The notes under the pieces were generated by a model. The model saw only the letters and a program-made list of their open reading frames with translations. It had not been told where the DNA came from and searched no databases. The position numbers and the translations under genes were made by a program. From positions 1-43,506 of the forward strand of contig CAISEZ010000155.1 in assembly GCA_903884535.1 (NCBI GenBank): a DNA stretch of 43,506 nucleotides, written 5' to 3'. Shown here piece by piece: positions 33,354-40,812 of the stretch; the stretch's first letter is position 1; each line of letters opens with the position of its first letter. This stretch comes from an uncultured Verrucomicrobia subdivision 3 bacterium (lineage in GTDB: Bacteria; Verrucomicrobiota; Verrucomicrobiia; Limisphaerales; UBA11358).

Positions 33354-34778
33354 ATGAGCAAAGAAAAACTTAATACTGGACAAAAGGCGCTCCAGATCAA
33401 TCTGGATGCGAAGAAATACGGCACGTTTGCTGAAATCGGTGCCGGCCAGGAGGTTGCCCGCTGGTTTTTTCACGTCGGCAAAGCTTCCGGCACCGTGGCC
33501 AAGACGATTTCCGCCTACGACATGGCGGTGAGCGATGCCATTTACGGTCAGGCTGAACGCTACGTCAGCCGCAAGCGGCTCGGCGCGATGCTCGACTTGG
33601 AATTTGATCTGCTCCTCCAGCGCCTCGACAAAGCACGCGGCGACAAATGCACGTTCTTCGCCTTCGCCAACACCGTCGCCACCAAACAAGGTCTGCGCCC
33701 TGGCATGGAAGAAGGCCAGGGCTGGCTCGGCATCAAATTTCAAGTCCACCCGCACGGCGATCCCGCCACGATCATCATTCACGTGCGCCTGCTGGATTGG
33801 GAAACGCCGCGCCAGCAGGAAGCCGTCGGTATCCTCGGCGTCAATTTGATTCACGGTGCGTTTTACCAAACCTCCGATCCGGCGACGTTGATCGGCACCT
33901 TGCTCGACGGCTTGACCAGTCAGCGCGTGGAAGTGGACATGATTAAATTTTCCGGGCCCGCCTTCACCGGCGTGGACAACCGGCTCATGGCCCTGCAACT
34001 CGTGGAACAGGGCATCGCCGAAGCCGCCATGTTCACCGCCAATGGCGAGACCATCATCCCCAGCGAAATTCTTTACAAAAAACCCGTGCTGCTGGAGCGC
34101 GGTAGTTTCCGCCCGCTCACGAATCCCATGCTCGACATGCTGGAACGCGCGCAGGAAAAATTCGCGCAGGAACCCGCGCTTCAGGGCGAGGTCCCCGTCG
34201 TCATGTTCGAGATGACCCTGCGCCAGTTGCAGGTCGAAAACGCCATTGATCATCGCGACTTTTTGGATCGCGTGGACACGCTCGGCGCGCTCGGCAAGCC
34301 GGTGCTTATTTCCAATTTTCTCCGTTACCATCGTCTCGTCACCTATCTTTCGCGCCAGACGCAAAAACCCATCGGCCTGCCCATCGGCCTCGTGCGGTTG
34401 CGCGACGTGCTGGACGAAAAATTTTACACCGACCTGCCCGGCGGCCTCATGGAATCGCTCGGCCAGCTGTTCAAAAACGGCGCGAAACTTTACGTCTATC
34501 CGTCGCTCGACAAAAAAACCGGCAAGCTTACCACGGTGGAAAATCTCGAAGTCCCGCCGCACCTGCGGCATCTCTACCTGCATCTGGTCGAGAACAAATT
34601 CATCGAGAACCTCACCAGCTTCAACGCCGCCAGCCTGAAAATTTATTCCGGCGAAGTGCTGGCCAAGATCCATTCCGGCGACGAATCACTCGCGCAGCTC
34701 ATCCCGCCGCAAATTTTTGAAGTCATCAAGGCCAAAAAACTGTTTGGCTGGGGACAGAAGGCGGCGCTGGCAGCGTAA
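33354..34778 (+). CDS. Conserved protein of unknown function (474 aa)
   Basis: Starts at MSKEKLNTGQK with GAGG 8 bases upstream; an in-frame start at 33306 lies within the hairpin and was rejected. The protein is soluble, with no signal peptide. The recognisable opening KYGTFAEIGAGQEVARWFFHVGKASGTVAKTISAYDMAVSDAIYG marks a widespread family of uncertain role whose database labels (such as TonB-dependent receptor or adenylyltransferase) I do not trust. Later parts read as alpha/beta (GILGVNLIHGAF, VDMIKFSGPAF, PVVMFEMTLRQLQVENAI). Two small proteins follow at once, and a duplicate of its last ~25 codons lies 530 bases downstream. No function is assigned. Confidence 0.85.
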   Translation: MSKEKLNTGQKALQINLDAKKYGTFAEIGAGQEVARWFFHVGKASGTVAKTISAYDMAVSDAIYGQAERYVSRKRLGAMLDLEFDLLLQRLDKARGDKCTFFAFANTVATKQGLRPGMEEGQGWLGIKFQVHPHGDPATIIIHVRLLDWETPRQQEAVGILGVNLIHGAFYQTSDPATLIGTLLDGLTSQRVEVDMIKFSGPAFTGVDNRLMALQLVEQGIAEAAMFTANGETIIPSEILYKKPVLLERGSFRPLTNPMLDMLERAQEKFAQEPALQGEVPVVMFEMTLRQLQVENAIDHRDFLDRVDTLGALGKPVLISNFLRYHRLVTYLSRQTQKPIGLPIGLVRLRDVLDEKFYTDLPGGLMESLGQLFKNGAKLYVYPSLDKKTGKLTTVENLEVPPHLRHLYLHLVENKFIENLTSFNAASLKIYSGEVLAKIHSGDESLAQLIPPQIFEVIKAKKLFGWGQKAALAA

Positions 34779-34793
34779 GCGAATCATAAAATC

Positions 34794-35030
34794 GTGAGCA
34801 ACCGACGACAAAACGAAAGCAAGTTTGGTCGCTGGGAAAATCTGCCCGATGGCGGCCGACGTTACATGCTCGACGTTCCGGGACGGCTCGGCTGGCTTGC
34901 GCGCTATTTCAAGGAAGTGGACGCCGCCGAACAAACCCTCCGGTTCTGGCAGGAAATTTATGATGAAAAGGGCCAGCTCGTTGAAGTCCACGAGAAATAT
35001 CCGGTGGATAAAGGCCATCGCCAAGTGTAG
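34794..35030 (+). CDS. Small conserved hypothetical protein
   Basis: 78 residues from a GTG at 34794, 15 bases after the 474-aa gene. Charged and aromatic: ESKFGRWENLPDGGRRYMLDVPGR, GWLARYFKEVDA, TLRFWQEIYDEKGQLVEVHEKYPVDKGH. This looks like a compact all-beta plus helix domain with no export signal. Unknown family to me. Its spacing suggests it acts with the 474-aa protein and the next gene. Confidence 0.75.
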   Translation: MSNRRQNESKFGRWENLPDGGRRYMLDVPGRLGWLARYFKEVDAAEQTLRFWQEIYDEKGQLVEVHEKYPVDKGHRQV

Positions 35031-35039
35031 GATTTTACC

Positions 35040-35300
35040 ATGACGATCACGAAACAGACCGTGGCCGACAAAATTGCGGCCTACTTGCACCACGACCTCA
35101 CGCTGGCGCAACTGGTAAGCTGGGCCGAAGATGCCGTCATGGACGGCGAATTTGCCGCGCGTGATGCCGCCACGCTTTCCGCCGTCGTGGCGCGTCTCGG
35201 CGTGGCCGATGTGCGCGCCTTTGGTCTCACTTGGGAAGACTGCGAGCAACTCCTGAAACAACTCGGCTTCTCCACACGGGTTGAAGTTGTGACGGCTTAA
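35040..35300 (+). CDS. Small conserved hypothetical protein
   Basis: 86 residues, ATG 9 bases after the previous stop. Mostly helical: QTVADKIAAYLHHDLTLAQLVSWAEDAVMDGEF, AATLSAVVARLGVADVRAFGLTWEDCEQLLKQLGF. Contains acidic clusters and no signal peptide. It probably forms a small helical bundle that partners with other proteins. No function known to me; third gene of the unit that begins with the 474-aa protein. Confidence 0.75.
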   Translation: MTITKQTVADKIAAYLHHDLTLAQLVSWAEDAVMDGEFAARDAATLSAVVARLGVADVRAFGLTWEDCEQLLKQLGFSTRVEVVTA

Positions 35301-35305
35301 ATGAT

Positions 35306-35392
35306 TTACCGCCGCAAATCTTTGAAATCATCAAGGCCAAGAAACTATTCGACTGGGCGCAAGAATCGGTGCTGCCTCCGGTGACGGCGTGA
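35306..35392 (+). pseudogene. Remnant duplicate of the 3' end of the 474-aa gene
   Basis: The frame LPPQIFEIIKAKKLF then DWAQESVLPPVTA and a stop matches the end of the 474-aa protein (IPPQIFEVIKAKKLF, GWGQKAALAA) at residue level, and the DNA is also clearly alike (34704-34778 compared with 35309-35392). No start or upstream body of a second copy exists. It is therefore a leftover of a duplicated gene or the scar of an insertion that separated the copies. Its TGA overlaps a possible GTG start of the next gene. Confidence 0.75.
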
Positions 35393-35397
35393 AATTT

Positions 35398-35892
35398 ATG
35401 ATTCGATTTCTTTTAATATCTATTTTCGCGCTCGGACTTGTTGGCTGTGCTGAAAATAAGCCGATGTCTGCAATAACCAGCGGCAAGGACAACTTCGTTC
35501 AGTTTCCTATTGGCGGTGAAAGACCGCAGCCTACGCGAAGCGATTATTTTCTTACTAAAGGTGGTGGTTTCGCATTGAAACTAGATCAGCAACACAATTT
35601 AACCAACTGTTGCTATGCCCTCTTTCTCAAACCGCGCAAAGAAATTGTCACGCCACTTTATCTTCGCACCAAATTCCAGAATCCGACGAACTACGCAAAC
35701 CCGATTGTGCTTGATGCAGAAATTAAACCGGGCAGCACGAACGTCATGATGCGATCGCCTGACATACGTGGATTTCAGTCTGGTCGCAGTTATCTGATAA
35801 ACGTTTCAATTTTTGATACACCTGATCGGTCAAAAATTATTGGAGTGCATGATCAATTTATTCAATATTACAAACCTCCAAACGTGAAGTAG
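35398..35892 (+). CDS. Putative lipoprotein of unknown function, AT-richer than neighbours
   Basis: 164 residues from the ATG at 35398 (a GTG at 35389 would overlap the remnant's stop). Lipoprotein signal MIRFLLISIFALGLVGC with the Cys at 17. The mature protein is polar, with TRSDYFLTKGGGFALKLDQ, two adjacent Cys, LYLRTKFQNPTNYANPIVLDAEI and NVSIFDTPDRSKIIGVHDQF, suggesting a beta-sandwich. No family recognised. Base composition and codon use are visibly more AT-rich than flanking genes, a sign of recent acquisition. Confidence 0.75.
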   Translation: MIRFLLISIFALGLVGCAENKPMSAITSGKDNFVQFPIGGERPQPTRSDYFLTKGGGFALKLDQQHNLTNCCYALFLKPRKEIVTPLYLRTKFQNPTNYANPIVLDAEIKPGSTNVMMRSPDIRGFQSGRSYLINVSIFDTPDRSKIIGVHDQFIQYYKPPNVK

Positions 35893-35907
35893 AGTGGTTG
35901 TTCTATG

Positions 35908-36717
35908 TTAAACTAATTCGGTGCGTTTTGGCCGCACACTCATCACAAAGCGCTTGTTTCTGAAATGCAGCTTCAGTTTCGCTTCAAACGCCCGCGACAA
36001 ATTTTTCGTCGTTAACGCCACAGATTTTCCCCCAGCCGCGAGAACTTTTCCATTTTTCAAAACCAGCAGATGCGAAAACACCGGCATGATTTCCTCGACG
36101 TGATGCGTGACCAAAACCAGCGTCGGCGCATTTTTCTGTGCGCCGAGCCGCTGGAGAAATTGCAGGAAATGTTCGCGCGCCGCCGGGTCCAACCCGGCGC
36201 ACGGTTCGTCCAAAATCAGAACGCGCGGCTTCGCCATCAGCGCCCGGCCGATCAGCACGCGCTGCCGTTCGCCTTGCGACAGCACGCGCCACGGCCGCGC
36301 GGCCAGGTATTCGCACTCCACCTGGCGCAATAATTTCAGCGCCTGCGCTTTTTCGGCGCGCGTCACGCGCCCCCAGAAATCGATCATCGCGTATTTGCCG
36401 CTCGCCACGGTTTCCAGCGCCGGTTCATCGTCGGCCATCATTTGCCGCACGGACGAGCTGACGAGGCCAATTTTTTTCCGCAATTCGCGCCAGTCGGAGT
36501 CGCCGTAAGTTTCGCCGAGCACAGAAATTTCTCCGCTCGTCGGCATCAGATAACCGGTGAGCGCGTTCAGCAAGGACGTTTTGCCGGAACCGTTCGCGCC
36601 AAGCAACACCCAATGTTCACCGCGCTGCACGCGCCAGTCCACCTCGTCCAGAATCACCGTGCCGTCACGCACGATGCGCAGGTTGGCGACGGATAAAATG
36701 GCGTTTTTCGGTTTCAC
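35908..36717 (-). CDS. ABC transporter ATP-binding protein (ModF-like, orphan)
   Basis: 269 residues. Walker A LGANGSGKTSLLN, Q-loop near GLVSSSVRQ, signature LSQGERQRVLIGRAL, Walker B VLILDEPCAGLD and the switch His in LVTHHVEE. The sequence best resembles ModF/PhrA-type single-domain ATPases. No membrane partner is nearby. Its ATG overlaps the stop of the preceding TPR gene by 4 bases, so the two are co-translated. The C-terminal tail is basic and hydrophobic. Substrate unknown. Confidence 0.88.
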   Translation of the reverse strand: MKPKNAILSVANLRIVRDGTVILDEVDWRVQRGEHWVLLGANGSGKTSLLNALTGYLMPTSGEISVLGETYGDSDWRELRKKIGLVSSSVRQMMADDEPALETVASGKYAMIDFWGRVTRAEKAQALKLLRQVECEYLAARPWRVLSQGERQRVLIGRALMAKPRVLILDEPCAGLDPAAREHFLQFLQRLGAQKNAPTLVLVTHHVEEIMPVFSHLLVLKNGKVLAAGGKSVALTTKNLSRAFEAKLKLHFRNKRFVMSVRPKRTELV

Positions 36718-37217
36718 AGCTCCTTGATCTCGGTCCAGAGCGGCTGCAGATCGTCATCCGCCAGCGCCATTTGTTTGATGACGTCCTTTTTGCCAGCGGC
36801 CATGGCGCGATAAAACCATTCGCGTGCCGCATCGAGCTTTTGCATTTGGCAGGCGTAGCAGGAAAGGTTGTAGGCGATGATCGGTTCCGCCGGAAATTTT
36901 TCCGCGGCGGGCAGCAACGCGTCCCACGCCTGCGACAAACCGCCGTCGGTCACGCGGCGCAAGGCATACGCGCGGTGCAGCCAGCCGGCCGCGTCGTCCG
37001 GCGCGATCACCAGTTCTGCGCCGGCGATCAGCAAAGCCTCCTGCCATTTTTGCGCGTGCGCGGAAATCGTCCAGCGCGCCTCGAGCACGGCTGGATGATT
37101 TTGGTTGGCAGCGGAAATGTCCGCCAACTCGGCGAGCGCGTCCTCCGCGCAGCCCAGTCCCAGCCAGCCGATGGCGGCGTCGAGCAGATGCGAATCCGGT
37201 GGTTCGAGTGGTTTCAC
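36714..37217 (-). CDS. TPR-like protein upstream of the ABC ATPase
   Basis: 167 residues from a GTG at 37217 (VKPLEPPDSHLL); a frame open much further upstream runs into the promoter side of the divergent hydrolase gene. TPR-like helical hairpins are seen: LLDAAIGWLGLGCAEDALAEL, NHPAVLEARWTISAHAQKWQEAL, AYNLSCYACQMQKLDAAREWF. Cytosolic, role unknown, possibly a partner of the ATPase with which it overlaps. Confidence 0.75.
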   Translation of the reverse strand: MKPLEPPDSHLLDAAIGWLGLGCAEDALAELADISAANQNHPAVLEARWTISAHAQKWQEALLIAGAELVIAPDDAAGWLHRAYALRRVTDGGLSQAWDALLPAAEKFPAEPIIAYNLSCYACQMQKLDAAREWFYRAMAAGKKDVIKQMALADDDLQPLWTEIKEL

Positions 37218-37391
37218 GCGCGCCGATGATAATCGCCCTGGTGGAATACTGCCGATAAAAAAATCTGTCGCGCGAAGAATGCGAAGGTTTCGAAGAAAAT
37301 CAATTTCCACCTTCGCTCCCTTCGCGTCCTTCGCGCGACTCCGAATCTTTGCTGGTGTTCCGGCAAATTGCAGTTTATGAATTGAGCCGTT

Positions 37392-38165
37392 ATGAAAACC
37401 ATTCTCCCTCTTTTTCTGGCGCTGGCCGGCGCGGTTTCCGTCCAGGCAAAACTGGTGACGCAAACCGTCGCCTACAAACAAGGTGACGCGACGCTCGAAG
37501 GCTACCTGGCTTATGACGATTCCGTTGCCGGCGCGCGTCCCGGCGTGCTGGTCGTGCATCAATGGCTCGGCTTGACCGATTACGAAAAGCATCGTGCGGA
37601 ACAACTGGCGGCGCTGGGCTACGTCGCATTTTGTGCGGATATTTACGGCAAGGGCATTCATCCCAAAAACACCTCGGAAGCCGGAGCCGAAGCCACCAAG
37701 TATAAAACCGACCGCGCGCTGTTGCGCGCCCGTGTGAACGCCGGCCTCGACGTGCTGAAGAAAAATAAACTAGTGGATACGAAACGCGTCGCCGCCATCG
37801 GCTATTGTTTCGGCGGCACGACTGTGATCGAATTGGCCCGCTGCGGTGCGGATCTCGCGGGCGTCGTGAGTTTCCACGGCGGGCTGGATTCGCCGACGCC
37901 GGCGGACGGCAAGAACATCAAGTGCAAAGTGCTCGCCTGCCACGGTGCGGATGACCCGTTTGAAAAACCGGAAGACCTCGCCGCGTTTGAAAAAGAAATG
38001 CGCGATGCCGGCGTGGACTGGCGACTGATTAAATACGGCGGCGCAGTCCACAGCTTTACGCAGCCCGATCCGGGCTTCAGCAATCCCGGCGCAAAATACA
38101 ACGAACGCGCCGACCGGCGGTCGTGGGCGGATATGAAGAGCTTCTTTGCGGAGCTGTTTCAATAA
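37392..38165 (+). CDS. Exported dienelactone-hydrolase-family protein
   Basis: 257 residues with a signal peptide (MKTILPLFLALAGAVSVQA). The alpha/beta-hydrolase core has GVLVVHQWLGL (oxyanion region), the nucleophile Cys 139 in IGYCFGGTT, the Asp in CHGADDPF and the His in GAVHSFT, so a complete Cys-His-Asp triad. The family opens lactones and cleaves other esters. Here it acts in the periplasm on an unknown substrate. Monocistronic; a palindromic repeat follows. The 174-base gap before it contains TTCGC-rich short repeats and no gene. Confidence 0.9.
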   Translation: MKTILPLFLALAGAVSVQAKLVTQTVAYKQGDATLEGYLAYDDSVAGARPGVLVVHQWLGLTDYEKHRAEQLAALGYVAFCADIYGKGIHPKNTSEAGAEATKYKTDRALLRARVNAGLDVLKKNKLVDTKRVAAIGYCFGGTTVIELARCGADLAGVVSFHGGLDSPTPADGKNIKCKVLACHGADDPFEKPEDLAAFEKEMRDAGVDWRLIKYGGAVHSFTQPDPGFSNPGAKYNERADRRSWADMKSFFAELFQ

Positions 38166-38167
38166 TT

Positions 38168-38227
38168 GGTAGGGCGGCGTTGCCGCGCCGCCCAAACATT
38201 TGGGATGAGCCGCAGCTCATCCCTACC
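38168..38227. repeat. Composite palindromic intergenic repeat
   Basis: Three nested palindromes: GGTAGGG (38168-38174) with CCCTACC (38221-38227) as the outer pair, GGGCGGCG with CGCCGCCC inside on the left, and GGGATGAGC with GCTCATCCC around CGCA on the right. The unit ends 10 bases before the rsmD ATG. The style, with no T run, fits a dispersed repeat family more than a terminator. Confidence 0.65.
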
Positions 38228-38237
38228 ACAAATATTT

Positions 38238-38813
38238 ATGCGCATCACCGGTGGCCAAGCGGCGCGGCGGATTTTGAAAGTCCCGAAAGGACTGGATGTC
38301 CGCCCGACGCCCGACCTCGTCAAACAGGCGGTCTTCAATTCGCTCGGCGACCGCGTGGTGGACGCGCGGGTGCTGGAGCTGTTCGCCGGCAGCGGCGCGT
38401 TGAGCTTGGAATGCTTGAGCCGCGGCGCGGCGGCGGTGATGTGCGTGGAGAAATCTTACAAGCACGCGGATTTCATCCGCAGCAATGCGGATGCGGCCGG
38501 CTTTGGCGAAACTCTCGAAGTGCGGACGCAGGATGTTTTCCCGGTGATGAACCAGTTGGCGGAAAGCGGCCGGCAGTTTGATTTGATTTTGGCCGATCCG
38601 CCTTACGGTGAAAAAAATGTGAATCGCCGCTCGACGTCGTTTGCCCAGCAATTACTGGATGACAAAAGCCTGCCGAAGCTGCTCGCGCCCGGTGGCCGAT
38701 TCATGCTCGGCCACACCAAACGCGACACGCTGGACATCGTCGCGCCGTGGATGGAAGTGAAAATGCTCAAGCACGGTGACACCGTGATGCGGTTTTTCGA
38801 GCTAGATGTGTAA
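38238..38813 (+). CDS. rsmD: 16S rRNA (guanine966-N2)-methyltransferase RsmD
   Basis: 191 residues from the ATG at 38238 (MRITGGQAARRILKVPKG, the usual RsmD start); an in-frame extension to 38166 runs through the palindromic repeat. SAM site ELFAGSGALSLECLSRGA, then CVEKS and the catalytic ILADPPYG. It methylates G966 of 16S rRNA during 30S assembly. Length and motifs are ordinary. Convergent with obg. Confidence 0.93.
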   Translation: MRITGGQAARRILKVPKGLDVRPTPDLVKQAVFNSLGDRVVDARVLELFAGSGALSLECLSRGAAAVMCVEKSYKHADFIRSNADAAGFGETLEVRTQDVFPVMNQLAESGRQFDLILADPPYGEKNVNRRSTSFAQQLLDDKSLPKLLAPGGRFMLGHTKRDTLDIVAPWMEVKMLKHGDTVMRFFELDV

Positions 38814-38838
38814 CGGTCGACGTGGTCGCGCGGCGCGG

Positions 38839-40032
38839 CTACTCCTTGGAAAGTTCTTCCACTTTTTCGCGGATGGTCTGCCGGAATTTTTCCATGCCGT
38901 GATCGAACGCCGCTGAAATCGGCAGCACGGAAACTTTTTTGAACTTCTTTTTGAACTGCTTCAGATATTCCTCGGCGACGGCCTCGTCAATTTTGTTCGC
39001 CACCACCAGGCGCGGCTTTTTCACCAGCGCCGGATCGTAAAGCTCCAGTTCGCGCAGCAATTGTTTGTAATCGTCCCACGGCTTGCGGTTATCCGTGCCG
39101 GCCATGTCGAGCAGCAGCACGAGAATCTTGCAGCGCTGGATGTGGCGGAGAAATTTATGGCCCAGCCCGACGTTGTTGTGCGCGCCTTCAATCAAGCCTG
39201 GCACATCGCAAACGGTGAGCCGTTTGAAATCCACCGGATATTCCACGATGCCGATTTGCGGCGTCAAAGTGGTAAAGGGATACGCCGCGATCTTCGGCCG
39301 CGCCTTGGAAATCGCGGTGAGCAGCGTGGACTTGCCCGCGTTCGGGTAGCCGACCAGCCCGACTTCGGCCACGATGCGCAGCTCCAAAATAAATTCGCCT
39401 TCGTCGCCGTCTTCGCCCGGCTGCGCAAAGCGCGGAGTTTGATGGCGCGACGTGGCGAAATTGCGGTTGCCTAAACCGCCGCGGCCGGCCTTGCACAAAA
39501 CAAACTGCTGGCCGTTTTCCGTGAGGTCGGCGACGAGTTCGCCCTGCGGCGCGGGCATTTTCCCGTCCGAACTTTCTTCCGGTTCCTGGCTCAAATCAAT
39601 TTCCTGCGCCCGCGTGCCAGTGGCGCTGCGGATCAAACCGCGTTTGCTGATCGCCGTCGGAAAAAAAGTCGGCTTGCCCTCGGTCTCCAACTCGCCGTCG
39701 TCCTCCTCGTCTTCCGCGACCGGTTTCGGCGCGGACGGCAATCGCCACACGAGCGTGCCGCACGGAACTTTGACGATCAGATCTTTGCCGGCGTGGCCGT
39801 CCATGCCCTTGCCCATGCCGCCTTCACCGTCGGGCGCAATGAGGCGCGGAACGTAATATTGCTGGATGAGATTGTTCAGGTCGTGGTCCGCCTGCAAGAT
39901 CACGCTGCCGCCGCGGCCGCCGTTGCCGCCGCTGGGGCCGCCCTTGGTGATGTAAGCTTCGCGATGGAACGCCACGCAGCCGGGTCCGCCGTGACCCGCT
40001 TTCGCGTAGACTTTGATTTCGTCGATGAACAT
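38839..40032 (-). CDS. obg: GTPase Obg/CgtA with an acidic insertion
   Basis: 397 residues. N-terminal Obg domain with the Gly-rich repeats (GHGGPGCVAFHREAY, GGPSGGNGGRGGSV) and the later KAGRGGLGNRNFATS. The G-domain has P-loop GYPNAGKS (~218-225), switch region PFTTLTPQIG, DVPGL and NKID. Obg is a large-subunit assembly and stress GTPase. Between CGTLVW and ELVADLTENG, about residues 97-163, there are some 60-65 extra residues, acidic and low complexity at the start (AEDEEDDGELETEG); most Obg proteins have only a short turn here. The C-terminal OCT domain is absent. Located downstream of rplU-rpmA, the usual order. Confidence 0.93.
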   Translation of the reverse strand: MFIDEIKVYAKAGHGGPGCVAFHREAYITKGGPSGGNGGRGGSVILQADHDLNNLIQQYYVPRLIAPDGEGGMGKGMDGHAGKDLIVKVPCGTLVWRLPSAPKPVAEDEEDDGELETEGKPTFFPTAISKRGLIRSATGTRAQEIDLSQEPEESSDGKMPAPQGELVADLTENGQQFVLCKAGRGGLGNRNFATSRHQTPRFAQPGEDGDEGEFILELRIVAEVGLVGYPNAGKSTLLTAISKARPKIAAYPFTTLTPQIGIVEYPVDFKRLTVCDVPGLIEGAHNNVGLGHKFLRHIQRCKILVLLLDMAGTDNRKPWDDYKQLLRELELYDPALVKKPRLVVANKIDEAVAEEYLKQFKKKFKKVSVLPISAAFDHGMEKFRQTIREKVEELSKE

Positions 40033-40120
40033 GATCTTTTAAACAGATTTAACAGAATTTCACAGAATTCAATCCAACAAATCAGCAAAAACATTCTGCG
40101 GAATTCTGGCTCTGTAAAAA

Positions 40121-40150
40121 ATAAAAAAGGCGAGGCCATAGACCTCGCCT
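40121..40150 (-). terminator. Rho-independent terminator after rpmA
   Basis: AGGCGAGG and CCTCGCCT form an 8-bp stem with a 7-base loop; on the minus strand TTTTTTAT follows. It lies 20 bases after the rpmA stop and separates the ribosomal-protein pair from obg, which therefore needs partial read-through or its own promoter in the ~90-base gap. Confidence 0.85.
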
Positions 40151-40169
40151 GGAAATTAACGGGCGAAAA

Positions 40170-40433
40170 TTAATTCTTCGCGTCGGCGGCTTCCACCACC
40201 ACGTTCACGCGGCGGCTGTTCTTGTCGAACAAAACCTTGCCGTCGGCGAGCGCATACAATGTCCAGTCGCGGCCGGTGCCGACATTCTTACCGGCGATAA
40301 ACTTGCTGCCGCGCTGGCGGACAATGATGCTGCCGGCGCTGACAACCGTGCCGCCAAATTCTTTTACGCCGAGCCGCTTGCTGACGCTGTCGCGGCCGTT
40401 TCTTACGCTACCTTGACCTTTTTTATGTGCCAT
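40170..40433 (-). CDS. rpmA: 50S ribosomal protein L27
   Basis: 87 residues, standard length. Typical L27 start [28 protein letters not shown], then IIVRQRG and [18 protein letters not shown]. The N-terminal arm reaches the peptidyl-transferase centre of the 50S subunit. There is no extra N-terminal peptide to be cleaved as in Firmicutes. Follows rplU by 12 bases. Confidence 0.97.
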   Translation of the reverse strand: MAHKKGQGSVRNGRDSVSKRLGVKEFGGTVVSAGSIIVRQRGSKFIAGKNVGTGRDWTLYALADGKVLFDKNSRRVNVVVEAADAKN

Positions 40434-40445
40434 AAAATCTTAATT

Positions 40446-40757
40446 TTAAGCGTTGATTGCAGTGATTTTAACAACCGTCAATTCCTGACGATGGCCGATG
40501 GTCTTGTGATAACCTTTGCGGCGTTTCATCTTGAAAGTGAGCTTGTGTTCGCCGCGCTTGTGCGCCACGACATCGGCCGTCACGGTCGCGCCCGTCACGG
40601 TGGGCGAACCCACGGTCACTTTGCCTTCATTGTTGACGAGCAGCACGCGATCAAACGTGACCGGCTTGCCCGCCTCGGTCGCGAGGCTTTCGATTTCCAA
40701 CGTGTCGCCGGCAACGACGCGATATTGTTTGCTTCCGGTTTCTAAAACGGCATACAT
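40446..40757 (-). CDS. rplU: 50S ribosomal protein L21
   Basis: 103 residues from MYAVLETGSKQYRV, the family's usual start; an in-frame start at 40802 was rejected. Other landmarks are GDTLEIESL, VTFDRVLLV, ADVVAHKRGEHKLTFKMKRRKGYHKTIGHRQE. It binds 23S rRNA and is always paired with L27, as here. Promoter at 40785-40812. Confidence 0.97.
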   Translation of the reverse strand: MYAVLETGSKQYRVVAGDTLEIESLATEAGKPVTFDRVLLVNNEGKVTVGSPTVTGATVTADVVAHKRGEHKLTFKMKRRKGYHKTIGHRQELTVVKITAINA

Positions 40758-40784
40758 AAATTTTTTCCCCGCAAAGGGTCGGGA

Positions 40785-40812
40785 ATTAAACCAGATTTCC
40801 AAAATCTGTCAA
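40785..40812 (-). promoter_or_regulatory. Promoter of rplU-rpmA
   Basis: On the minus strand, TTGACA (40812-40807) with a 16-base spacer and TTTAAT (40790-40785). The -35 box overlaps the stop codon of mazG, so the ribosomal-protein pair has its own strong promoter at the end of the upstream gene. The leader is ~20 bases. Confidence 0.7.

Noticed and set aside
33258-34673. Minus-strand open frame of 471 codons opposite the 474-aa gene
   Set aside because: A shadow of the plus-strand gene, which has a good ribosome site and a conserved opening; the antisense product has no domain signal.
37218-37391. TTCGC-rich repeats before the dienelactone hydrolase gene as a possible CRISPR or tandem array
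   Set aside because: The short words are irregularly spaced, with no constant repeat-spacer structure.
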